Assembly: GCA_910822395.1 (NCBI GenBank)
Contig: OU365335.1
Coordinates: 1,736,001 to 1,800,000, forward strand
Direction: 5' to 3'
Length of the DNA stretch: 64,000 bases
Source of the DNA: Pseudoclavibacter triregionum
Lineage (GTDB): Bacteria; Actinomycetota; Actinomycetes; Actinomycetales; Microbacteriaceae
The notes under the pieces are model-generated. The model made no database searches. It saw nothing but the letters and a program-made list of their open reading frames with translations, and was not told where the DNA came from. This document shows positions 1-6,650 of this stretch, in pieces; the first letter of the stretch is position 1, and each line of letters starts with the position of its first letter. A program made the translations under genes and the position numbers.

Positions 1-331
1 CGAAGTCGCGGGCCTGCATGCCGATGTAGAGGATGACGTCCTGGTCGGTGAGGCGAGAGGTCTCGGCGACCTTCGTCGCCCAGTCGAAGCCGTTCGAGGG
101 GTTCTCGAAGGTGTCGACGACGACGACGTAGAGCGTGACGCCGGTCTCCTGCTCGAGCACCTTGATGGCCTGGCGGACGTCGCCGACCTTGGTCGAGGAG
201 ATGTCGCCCGTGCGGTCGGTCACGACGTCGGTGACGGAGAAGGGCGAGTCGGCGATCGCCGCGCTCGGGGCGAGGGCCACGCCGAGCAGGGCCGCGAGGC
301 CGACGGCGATGGCGGTGAGGACCCTGCGCAC
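1..331 (-). CDS. TPM-domain secreted/membrane protein, C-terminal part cut by window edge
   Basis: Read on the minus strand from a GTG at 331 that follows an AAGGAG ribosome site by 5 nt; 110 codons are visible before the sequence ends. Residues 1-28 look like a signal peptide: RR at positions 2-3, a hydrophobic run, then Ala-rich residues before ADSPF. The rest resembles the N-terminal half of the TPM (YgcG/Psb32-like) fold, with the pattern LYVVVVDTFENPSNGFDWA. In the family this domain sits outside the membrane and is often followed by membrane helices or a low-complexity tail; its biochemical role is poorly defined. A TAGCGT at 373-368 (minus) could be the -10 box. The gene is divergent from the DivIVA-repeat gene. 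Confidence 0.8.
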   Translation of the reverse strand, partial: MRRVLTAIAVGLAALLGVALAPSAAIADSPFSVTDVVTDRTGDISSTKVGDVRQAIKVLEQETGVTLYVVVVDTFENPSNGFDWATKVAETSRLTDQDVILYIGMQARDF

Positions 332-541
332 GGGAGCTCCTTCAGCTTCGGTGGACGCGTGAAGCACACGCTAGCCACGGCTTCCCGGGGATTCCCCGAG
401 CGCGGCTGGCGGGCGCCCGCAGCCGTCCGGCAGGCGAATCCCGGGCGAACTCGCGGTGACGACTCGCCGCCTCCCGCGCGCCGGACGGGGCGCGGGCTAG
501 GGTTGGTGCCGGCAGCCACAAAGACCGAAGGGAGGAGCCCC

Positions 542-832
542 ATGCGCAGCGATGACGTCATGAACGAGCGGTTCCGCGCCACGAAGTTCGATGTCGGCTA
601 CGACCAGGCGGAGGTCGATCGCTTCCTCGACCGCGTCCACGAGTCGCTCCGGAAGCTCGAGGAGGGGAGCCCGATCCACGAGGCCCCCGTCTCGGCGCAG
701 GCCGTCGAGGAGGTCCGCTTCACGCAGACCCGCTTCCGCGAGGGCTACGACCCGCGCGACGTCGACGCCTTTCTCGACCGGCTCCAGTCGGCGTTCCAGG
801 AGCACGAGCGCCGCTCGACCGAGGGCCGCTAG
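542..832 (+). CDS. DivIVA-repeat domain protein, 96 aa
   Basis: The ATG at 542 has a GGAGGAG ribosome site 4-5 nt upstream, which fixes the start; a TAGGGT at 498-503 is a plausible -10 box. The protein is almost entirely two copies of the short DivIVA N-terminal motif: TKFDVGYDQAEVDRFLDRV at about residues 14-32 and TRFREGYDPRDVDAFLDRL at about 61-79, joined by a 25-residue linker. Full DivIVA/Wag31 proteins have one copy followed by a long coiled coil that directs polar growth and septation. This one lacks the coiled coil, so it belongs to the small DivIVA-repeat family whose role is unknown. A 6-bp hairpin (832-847) overlaps the stop codon. Confidence 0.85.
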   Translation: MRSDDVMNERFRATKFDVGYDQAEVDRFLDRVHESLRKLEEGSPIHEAPVSAQAVEEVRFTQTRFREGYDPRDVDAFLDRLQSAFQEHERRSTEGR

Positions 833-949
833 CCCGCATCGGCGGGCGCGGGGGACGGCCCGTCCTCCCGGCGTCCGGCCCGTTTCGCTGATCCCATCTG
901 GGTCACGAGCGCGGCCCGGCCTCGACGCGGGCCGAAGGTTCCTCATGCG

Positions 950-1552
950 ATGGACGCTCCCCCCCCGCGAATGGAGCGTCGTGACCGATCGCACCGCCGG
1001 CCCGGCCGGCTCTCCGACGAGCCCGAGTGGATGACGTCCGTCTCCGCCGGCAGCGCCTCGCCGAGCGCGCTCGACCCCGTGCTCGCCTCCTCCGACCTGC
1101 TCGACGGACCGCCCACGACCGAGCTGCCCGTCGCCGCCCCGAGCGCCGAGGCCGAGCCCGAGCTCGCCGCCGCTTCCGTCGAGGCCGCGCCGAGCTCCGC
1201 CTCGATCTCGGGGATCGCCTGCTCGGCCGCGATCGAGGACGACGAGGGCGACCCGCGCCCGGCCGACCTCGCGAGCCGCCGCGAGCTTCGCGAGTCCCGC
1301 GGCCGCCGCCTGCTCTGGATCGCCCTCGGCGCCGCCGCCGCGATCGCCGCGCTCGGCGGGGGAGCGGCGCTCCTCATGGGCCAGCACGGCAGCGACCAGG
1401 CGGCCGTCCCGGCCGTCGCCCCGAGCGCGACGACGGCCCAGCGCCTGGCCCCGGCCCCCGCGCCGACGCAGGCGCCCGCGACGACCGCCGCCGCCCCCGC
1501 TCTGGCCGCGACGCAGGCTCCGGCCGTCGCGCCAACCCAGACCCCGCCCTAG
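950..1552 (+). CDS. Hypothetical single-pass membrane protein, Ala/Pro-rich
   Basis: I do not recognise a family. The 200-residue frame has an acidic, Ser/Ala-rich N-terminal part, a basic stretch around residues 108-119, one clear membrane segment at about 121-144 (LLWIALGAAAAIAALGGGAA), and a low-complexity Ala-Pro-Thr-Gln tail to the end. The charge pattern suggests an N-terminus in the cytoplasm and a tail outside. None of the in-frame ATG codons at 950, 971 and 1031 has a good ribosome site, so the start is uncertain. The gene runs into a strong bidirectional hairpin at 1586-1621. Codon use follows the local bias, which supports coding despite low complexity. Confidence 0.6.
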   Translation: MDAPPPRMERRDRSHRRPGRLSDEPEWMTSVSAGSASPSALDPVLASSDLLDGPPTTELPVAAPSAEAEPELAAASVEAAPSSASISGIACSAAIEDDEGDPRPADLASRRELRESRGRRLLWIALGAAAAIAALGGGAALLMGQHGSDQAAVPAVAPSATTAQRLAPAPAPTQAPATTAAAPALAATQAPAVAPTQTPP

Positions 1553-1585
1553 CGGCAGCGCCGCGCCCGACCTGATGGCGGGAAC

Positions 1586-1621
1586 GTCGAAGGCCCTCCC
1601 CGAGCGGGGAGGGCCTTCGAC
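1586..1621. terminator. Bidirectional hairpin terminator
   Basis: A perfect 16-bp GC-rich stem with a 4-nt GAGC loop lies between the end of the upstream plus-strand gene and the 3' end of the minus-strand tRNA. No T-run follows, as is common in high-GC actinobacteria. Confidence 0.75.
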
Positions 1622-1635
1622 ATGCCATGCGGTCG

Positions 1636-1708
1636 TGCCCCCGACAGGAGTCGAACCTGCGACCTACGGTACCGGAAACCGGCGCTCTATCCACTGAGCT
1701 ACGGAGGC
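1636..1708 (-). tRNA. tRNA-Arg (anticodon CCG)
   Basis: The minus strand folds into a standard 73-nt tRNA: acceptor GCCTCCG/CGGGGGC with one T-G wobble, D-arm GCTC/GAGC, anticodon arm CCGGT-TTCCGGT-ACCGT with anticodon CCG reading CGG, and T-arm GCAGG-TTCGACT-CCTGT. The discriminator is A and CCA is not encoded. The outermost anticodon-stem pair (27-43) is a C-T mismatch; all other stems pair. A TAGGCT at 1726-1721 (minus) is a suitable -10 box. The 3' end faces the hairpin at 1586-1621. Confidence 0.95.
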
Positions 1709-1813
1709 GAACGAGGACCGAGCCTAGCAGGCGAGGCCGCGCGAAAGGCGCACCGACGGGGAGGCATCCGCGACCTCGTTCGCGGTCGCCGCGCCGTGCC
1801 ACACTTGTCCACC

Positions 1814-2608
1814 GTGCAGCGCCATGTCACCTCGACCATCGAATTCACGCTCGGCAGCCCGGCGGACGTCGTCTACTCCGTCGCCGCCCACCAGCTCGCG
1901 ACGCTCGCGAGCGAGGAGCTCACGATCCTCGCCGACGGCGAGCCGATCGAGGTCGTCGAGGCGATCGACCGCGCCGAGTGCCGCCTGCACCGCATCTCCA
2001 CGGACGCCTCGCGCGTCACGCTCGAGTACCGGGCCACGATCGACGGCTTCGCCGCCCCGAACGTCCCGGCCGAGCTCGACCGCATCCACTACCTGCGGCC
2101 CTCCCGGTACGCCGAGTCGGACATCCTCGGCCCCACGAGCCGCGCGCTCTTCCGCGGCCTCAAGGACTTCGAGCTCCTCGACGCCGTCGTCGACTGGGTC
2201 TCCTCGAACCTCCGCTACGTGCGCGGCTCGAGCCTGCCGACGGACGGCGCCCGCGACACCTTCCTCAAGCGCCAGGGCGTGTGCCGCGACTACGCGCACC
2301 TCGTCATCGCGCTGCTGCGCGCGCACGACGTGCCCGCGCGCCTCGTCTCCGTCTACGCCCCGGGCCTCGAGCCGATGGACTTCCACGCCGTCGCCGAGGC
2401 GCTCATCGACGGGCAGTGGTGGGTCGTCGACGCGACGCGCCTCGCCCCGCGCCACCTCATGCAGCGCATCGCGACGGGCCGCGACGCCTCCGACACGGCG
2501 TTCCTCTCCTACACGCTCTCCAACCTCAAGCTCACGAAGCTGCTCGTCATGGCGACGGCGGACGAGTTCACGCCCGAGGACCCCTCGGCGCGCGTGCAGC
2601 TGCGGTAG
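1814..2608 (+). CDS. Transglutaminase-like domain protein
   Basis: A 264-residue protein with an N-terminal beta-rich region (about 1-110) and a C-terminal transglutaminase-like (cysteine protease fold) domain. The catalytic triad is visible: Cys157 in QGVCRDYAHL, His191 in MDFHAVAEAL and Asp206 in WWVVDATRL. In the family this domain acts as a peptidase, amidase or transglutaminase; the substrate cannot be told from sequence. No signal peptide is seen, so it is probably cytoplasmic. The GTG at 1814 is chosen because a CACACT hexamer lies 9 nt upstream, which suggests a leaderless message; there is no ribosome site. An IS110 element has landed just downstream of the stop codon. Confidence 0.8.
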   Translation: MQRHVTSTIEFTLGSPADVVYSVAAHQLATLASEELTILADGEPIEVVEAIDRAECRLHRISTDASRVTLEYRATIDGFAAPNVPAELDRIHYLRPSRYAESDILGPTSRALFRGLKDFELLDAVVDWVSSNLRYVRGSSLPTDGARDTFLKRQGVCRDYAHLVIALLRAHDVPARLVSVYAPGLEPMDFHAVAEALIDGQWWVVDATRLAPRHLMQRIATGRDASDTAFLSYTLSNLKLTKLLVMATADEFTPEDPSARVQLR

Positions 2609-2689
2609 CGGGCATCCGCGACCCCGTTACTTTCTTCGTGACCCGCTCGGCGGCCATGCTGGGCGGTGACGGCCTGCCGGGCCCGGCAT

Positions 2690-2850
2690 GATTGCTGCCC
2701 CCTGTCCTCGATGATCCGGGGGGTGTTGTCACCGGGCCTGGTTGGCGGTGTGTGATCGCTGATAGGGGCTGGACCCGAGCATGCTCGAGGCCGTTCGTAA
2801 CGTGGATGCCGAGACGCGCCGCCGCGGACGCCGTCACGAGTGAAGCGGAG
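2690..2850 (+). ncRNA. Candidate IS110 bridge RNA
   Basis: The leader upstream of the transposase can fold into a nested structure. 2697-2706 (GCCCCCTGTC) pairs with 2761-2769 (GATAGGGGC) with one bulged C. 2709-2712 (CGAT) pairs with 2755-2758 (ATCG). A large asymmetric internal loop (2713-2729 against 2751-2754) follows, closed by 2730-2734 (CACCG) with 2746-2750 (CGGTG) around an 11-nt loop. This is followed by a palindrome at 2776-2787 and a small hairpin at 2792-2802. IS110-group elements encode a guide (bridge) RNA with such internal loops in exactly this place. The 8-mer ATAGGGGC (2762-2769) also occurs at the right end (4083-4090), as expected for a donor guide. Ends and function are inferred. 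Confidence 0.4.
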
Positions 2851-2856
2851 GACGAA

Positions 2857-4074
2857 GTGGTCACCAGCATCGACAGATACGACGAGGTCGACGTGTTCGT
2901 TGGGCTCGACGTCGGCAAGGGCGAGCATCACGCGGTCGCGCTCGACCGGGAAGCCAAGCGACTATTCGACCGAGCACTCCCGAACGACGAGCGCCAATTG
3001 CGGGCGGTGATCGACCAGCTCGCCTCGCATGGCGTGGTGCTGCTGGTCGTAGATCAACCCGCGACGATCGGTGCACTCCCGGTCGCGGTCGCGCAAGCCG
3101 CAGGTGCTCTCGTTGGTTACCTGCCGGGGTTGGCGATGCGGCGCATCGCGGATCTGCATCCCGGTGAGGCGAAGACCGACGCGAGAGACGCGGCGATCAT
3201 CGCCGAAACGGCCCGCACCATGCCGCACACGCTCCGGTCGATCCAGGTCGCCGACGAGAAGGTCGCGGAGCTGAGCATGCTCTGCGGGTTCGACGACGAC
3301 CTCGCCGGTCAGATCGTCCAGGTCTCCAACCGGATCAGGGGTCTGCTCACCCAAATCCACCCGGCGCTGGAACGCGTGCTCGGGCCGCGGCTGGATCACC
3401 CCGCGATCCTGGACCTGCTGCAGCGCTACCCGTCGCCGGCGGCGATGAAGACTGCGGGTGAGAAGCGGCTAGGGAACCGGCTGCTGAAGAACGCGCCCCG
3501 CAAAGGTCGTGTCTGGGCGGCAGAGATCATGACCGCGCTTGACGAGCAGACCGTCGTGGTGACCGGCACCGACGTCGCCGCGCTGGTGCTCCCCAGGCTC
3601 GCAGAGCAGCTCCAGGCGTTGCGACGGCAGCGTGATGAGATCGCCATCGAGGTCGAGAAGATCGTCGACGCTCACCCTCTTCAACCGGTCCTGACGAGCA
3701 TGCCCGGAGTCGGCGTCAGGACCGCAGCCCGGCTCCTCACCGAAGTCACCACCAAGACCTTCGCCACTGCCGGGCACCTCGCCGCCTACGCCGGCCTCGC
3801 ACCCGTGACCCGACGATCCGGCACCTCGATCCGCGGCGAGCATCCCTCCCGGCGCGGGAACAAGATCCTGAAACGGACCATGTTCCTCTCCGCGTTCGCC
3901 GCACTCCGAGACCCCGAATCACGCGCCTACTACGACCGCAAGATCGCCCAAGGCAAACGCCACAACCAGGCCCTCATCGCCCTAGCTCGACGCCGCTCCG
4001 ACGTCCTCTACGCCATGCTCCGCGACGGCACCCTCTACCAACCGCGACCAGCCCAACCCGCCCTCGCCGCTTGA
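2857..4074 (+). CDS. IS110-family transposase (DEDD recombinase)
   Basis: A 405-residue protein, normal length for the family. The N-terminal RuvC-like (DEDD_Tnp_IS110) domain shows acidic residues at D18 (VGLDVGK), D66 (VVDQPATIG), D108 and D111 (KTDARDAAII); the second is Asp rather than the usual Glu. The C-terminal Transposase_20 domain carries a helix-hairpin-helix (LTSMPGVGVRTAA) and the RRSGTS motif around Ser321, the likely nucleophile. IS110 enzymes cut and join DNA at sites chosen by a bridge RNA. The GTG at 2857 is chosen for the GCGGAG site 6-7 nt upstream; the reading frame is open further upstream but would overlap the structured leader. The stop codon lies within a TTGACA at the right end. 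Confidence 0.92.
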   Translation: MVTSIDRYDEVDVFVGLDVGKGEHHAVALDREAKRLFDRALPNDERQLRAVIDQLASHGVVLLVVDQPATIGALPVAVAQAAGALVGYLPGLAMRRIADLHPGEAKTDARDAAIIAETARTMPHTLRSIQVADEKVAELSMLCGFDDDLAGQIVQVSNRIRGLLTQIHPALERVLGPRLDHPAILDLLQRYPSPAAMKTAGEKRLGNRLLKNAPRKGRVWAAEIMTALDEQTVVVTGTDVAALVLPRLAEQLQALRRQRDEIAIEVEKIVDAHPLQPVLTSMPGVGVRTAARLLTEVTTKTFATAGHLAAYAGLAPVTRRSGTSIRGEHPSRRGNKILKRTMFLSAFAALRDPESRAYYDRKIAQGKRHNQALIALARRRSDVLYAMLRDGTLYQPRPAQPALAA

Positions 4075-4076
4075 CA
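4071..4076 (+). promoter_or_regulatory. Outward TTGACA (-35) at the IS110 right end
   Basis: A perfect -35 hexamer overlaps the transposase stop codon and points out of the element. In several IS110-family elements a -35 at the right end joins a -10 at the left end when the element circularises, giving a junction promoter. CATGAT at 2687-2692 is a possible partner, with spacing that depends on the true ends. It is 34 bp from the argS -10 box, too far to serve argS. Confidence 0.4.
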
Positions 4077-4110
4077 GAGGACATAGGGGCACCCCCCCCG
4101 CGCCGCCGCG

Positions 4111-4116
4111 TAGAAT
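4111..4116 (+). promoter_or_regulatory. argS -10 box (TAGAAT), leaderless start
   Basis: TAGAAT ends 10 nt before the argS ATG and there is no ribosome site between, so the message probably begins at or next to the start codon. The sequence upstream of this box, where a -35 would lie, is only 20 bp from the IS110 right end. Confidence 0.55.
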
Positions 4117-4125
4117 CGGACGCCT

Positions 4126-5790
4126 ATGAGCGCCTCCGATCTCCCCGCCGTCATCGCCGCAGCCGTCCGCACCGCCCTCGACTCGACCGAGGAGGGCCGC
4201 GCCCTCGAGGTGAGCCCCGAGGACGTCGTCCTCGAGCGGCCGAAGAATCGCGAGCACGGCGACTGGGCGACGAACATCGCGATGCGCCTCGGCAAGAAGG
4301 CCGGCCGCGTGCCGCGCGAGCTCGCGCAGGAGATCGCCGACGCCGTCGCGCAGGACCCGACCGTCGCGAAGGCCGAGGTCGCGGGCCCCGGCTTCATCAA
4401 CCTCACGCTCGACACCGCCGCCGCCGGCCAGCTCGCCGCCGACATCGTCGCCTCGGGGGAGGCCTACGGCCGCACGCACGGCAAGGACGGCGTCCGCGTC
4501 AACCTCGAGTTCGTCTCCGCGAACCCGACCGGTCCCATCCACATGGGCGGCGTGCGCTGGGCCGCCGTCGGCGACTCGCTCGCCCGCATCCTCCAGGCCA
4601 CCGGCGCCGAGGTGACGCGCGAGTACTACTTCAACGACCACGGCGCCCAGATCGACCGCTTCGCGCGCTCGCTCCTCGCCGCCCACCTCGGCGAGCCGAC
4701 CCCGGAGGACGGCTACGGCGGGGCGTACGTCCACGACATCGCGAAGGACGTCGTCGCGAACTACGACGGCGACCTCGCCGCGCTCGACCGCGATGCCCAG
4801 CAGGAGGTGTTCCGCTCGATCGGCGTGCAGCTCATGTTCGACGAGATCAAGCGGAAGCTCCACGACTTCGGCGTCGACTTCGACGTGTTCTTCCACGAGG
4901 ACTCCGTGCACGAGTCCGGCGCCGTCGGCCGCGCCGTCGAGCGCCTCCGCGCCCTCGGCAACGTCTTCGAGGAGGACGGCGCGATCTGGCTGCGCTCGAC
5001 CGCCTTCGGCGACGACAAGGACCGCGTCATCGTCCGCTCGAACGGCCAGCCGACCTACTTCGCCGGCGACATCGGCTACTACCTCGACAAGCGCGAGCGC
5101 GGCTTCGACGAGTGCCTCATCATGCTCGGCGCCGACCACCACGGCTACATCGGCCGCATGATGGCGATGGTCGAGGCCTTCGGCGACAAGCCCGGCGAGA
5201 ACCTGCAGCTGCTCATCGGCCAGATGGTGAACCTCGTCAAGGACGGCCAGCCGGTGAAGATGTCGAAGCGCGCCGGCAACATCGTCACGATGGACGACCT
5301 CGTCGACGCCGTCGGCGTGGACGCCGGCCGCTACGCGCTCGTGCGCTCCTCGGCGAATACGACCCTCGAGATCGACCTCGACCTGCTCTCGAAGCGCTCG
5401 AACGACAACCCCGTCTTCTACGTGCAGTACGCCCACGCGCGCACCTGCAACGTGCGCCGGAACGCCGAGGAGGCGGGCGTGACGGGGGAGGGCTTCGACC
5501 CCTCGACCCTCGACCACGAGACCGAGGCGGCCCTCCTCGGGGCGCTCCGCGAGTTCCCGAACCTCGTCGAGTTCGCCGCGATCCAGCGCGAGCCGCACCG
5601 CGTCGCCCGCTACCTCGAGGAGCTCGCGGGCCTGTACCACCGCTGGTACGACAATCGCCGCGTCGTGCCGCGCGGCGACGAGGAGCTCTCGGCCGCGCAC
5701 CACTCGCGCCGCGTGCTCAACGACGCCGCGAGCCAGGTGCTCCGCAACGGCCTCTTCCTCCTCGGCGTGAGCGCGCCCGAGCGGATGTAG
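4126..5790 (+). CDS. argS: Arginyl-tRNA synthetase
   Basis: A 554-residue class I aminoacyl-tRNA synthetase that charges tRNA-Arg with arginine in the cytoplasm. The N-terminal ArgRS-specific domain (about 1-110) is followed by the catalytic domain with the HIGH-type motif [10 protein letters not shown] (around residues 136-145), the KMSKS-type loop KMSKRAGN starting at K378, and a C-terminal anticodon-binding DALR domain with the [12 protein letters not shown] signature. Length is normal. The start has no ribosome site but sits 10 nt after TAGAAT. It leads a group with the LmeA-like gene (8 nt downstream) and lies shortly upstream of lysA, the argS-lysA order common in actinobacteria. The IS110 insertion ends close to its promoter. 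Confidence 0.97.
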   Translation: MSASDLPAVIAAAVRTALDSTEEGRALEVSPEDVVLERPKNREHGDWATNIAMRLGKKAGRVPRELAQEIADAVAQDPTVAKAEVAGPGFINLTLDTAAAGQLAADIVASGEAYGRTHGKDGVRVNLEFVSANPTGPIHMGGVRWAAVGDSLARILQATGAEVTREYYFNDHGAQIDRFARSLLAAHLGEPTPEDGYGGAYVHDIAKDVVANYDGDLAALDRDAQQEVFRSIGVQLMFDEIKRKLHDFGVDFDVFFHEDSVHESGAVGRAVERLRALGNVFEEDGAIWLRSTAFGDDKDRVIVRSNGQPTYFAGDIGYYLDKRERGFDECLIMLGADHHGYIGRMMAMVEAFGDKPGENLQLLIGQMVNLVKDGQPVKMSKRAGNIVTMDDLVDAVGVDAGRYALVRSSANTTLEIDLDLLSKRSNDNPVFYVQYAHARTCNVRRNAEEAGVTGEGFDPSTLDHETEAALLGALREFPNLVEFAAIQREPHRVARYLEELAGLYHRWYDNRRVVPRGDEELSAAHHSRRVLNDAASQVLRNGLFLLGVSAPERM

Positions 5791-5797
5791 CGCGCGG

Positions 5798-6577
5798 ATG
5801 GCCACCGCCCCGCTCCCGGCGTCCCGGGCCCCCGGCCCGCGGCGGCGCCGGCGCGGCCTCATCGCGCTCGTCGTCGCCGGATCCGCGCTCCTGCTCGGCA
5901 TCCTCGGCGTCGTCGCGGACGTCATCGCCCGGAACATGGCGGAGGCGGAGTTCGCCCACCAGCTCGAGCAGTCGCTGCCGACGGGCGCGAGCGGGCACTT
6001 CCAGGTCGACATCCACGGCTTCTCCTTCCTCTGGCAGGCCCTCCAGCAGCGCTACGAGCGCGTCGAGGTGCGCTCCGACGACCTCTCGGCGGCGGGCATC
6101 CCGCTCGTGCTCGAGGCCGAGGCCAAGGACGTCGCGACCGGCGCGGCGCCGGTCGCGGGCTCGCTCGACGGCTCGCTGCGCCTGAGCCCCGAGGCCGCGA
6201 ACTCCCTCGTGACGATCCCCGGCGCGACGAGCCAGATGACCTTCGGCGACGGCACGGTGGCGTTCACGAGCGAGGTGAGCGTGCTCGGCTTCCCGATGGG
6301 CGTCGACGCCGAGGGCACGGTCGGCCTCGACGGGCACGAGGTCGCCGTCGACCTCACGACGCTCCGCTTCCAGATGGGCGGGATGGACGCGGACCCGCAC
6401 GACATCTGGCCGGAGTTCGGCAGCTCGCGCATCCCGATCTGCGTCGAGCAGTGGCTGCCGCAGGGCGTGCGGCTCAGCGACCTCCAGGTCGCCCCGGACG
6501 GCGTGACGGCGCGCTTCGAGGCCGAGCAGCTCAAGCTCGACGAGGCCTCGCTCGCGCAGCACGGCTCCTGCCCGTAG
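5798..6577 (+). CDS. LmeA-family (DUF2993) phospholipid-binding protein
   Basis: A 259-residue protein with a basic N-terminus (RRRRR around 16-20), one hydrophobic segment (about 21-46, likely an uncleaved signal anchor) and an extracytoplasmic domain of the DUF2993/LmeA type. The region around residues 61-80 (LPTGASGHFQVDIHGFSFLW) and the following alternating strands match the family. In mycobacteria LmeA is a periplasmic phospholipid-binding protein that supports lipoglycan maturation; that function here is only inferred. It begins 8 nt after argS and is probably co-transcribed with it. A C-terminal Cys pair (ICVEQW and HGSCP) may form a disulfide. Confidence 0.8.
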   Translation: MATAPLPASRAPGPRRRRRGLIALVVAGSALLLGILGVVADVIARNMAEAEFAHQLEQSLPTGASGHFQVDIHGFSFLWQALQQRYERVEVRSDDLSAAGIPLVLEAEAKDVATGAAPVAGSLDGSLRLSPEAANSLVTIPGATSQMTFGDGTVAFTSEVSVLGFPMGVDAEGTVGLDGHEVAVDLTTLRFQMGGMDADPHDIWPEFGSSRIPICVEQWLPQGVRLSDLQVAPDGVTARFEAEQLKLDEASLAQHGSCP

Positions 6578-6638
6578 CGGGTCGCGTGACCAGGGCGAAC
6601 GCGGGCCCCGCGGCGCGATCCGGCCGTGCCCGGCCCGT

Positions 6639-6644
6639 TACCCT
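6639..6644 (+). promoter_or_regulatory. lysA -10 box (TACCCT), leaderless start
   Basis: TACCCT ends 7 nt before the GTG start of lysA and there is no ribosome site, which fits transcription beginning at the start codon. Confidence 0.5.
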
Positions 6645-6650
6645 GGTGCG

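Larger units (their letters stand above)
2685..4091 (+). mobile_element. IS110-family insertion sequence (about 1.4 kb, ends approximate)
   Basis: The element consists of one transposase gene, a non-coding 5' leader of about 170 nt with strong RNA-like structure, and a short right end after the stop codon. IS110 elements lack terminal inverted repeats, and none is seen. A GGCA tetranucleotide occurs at 2685-2688 and at 4088-4091 and could be the shared core at the two ends, but this is only a guess; the left end may lie anywhere between 2609 and about 2700. The insertion lies between the transglutaminase-like gene and argS and breaks no reading frame. Codon use in the transposase (CTA, TTG, GAA, GTT) is less GC-biased than in the neighbours, which suggests recent arrival. 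Confidence 0.8.

Noticed and set aside
979-1032. A 17-codon reading frame from a GTG with GGAG upstream
   Set aside because: It ends quickly, overlaps the longer membrane-protein frame and has no recognisable content.
2692-2856. N-terminal extension of the transposase to 2692
   Set aside because: It would translate the structured leader; family proteins begin close to the VFVGLDVGK motif and a good ribosome site precedes the GTG at 2857.
4071-4116. A hybrid promoter for argS made of the IS110 TTGACA and the TAGAAT box
   Set aside because: The spacing is 34 bp, twice what a sigma-70-type polymerase accepts.
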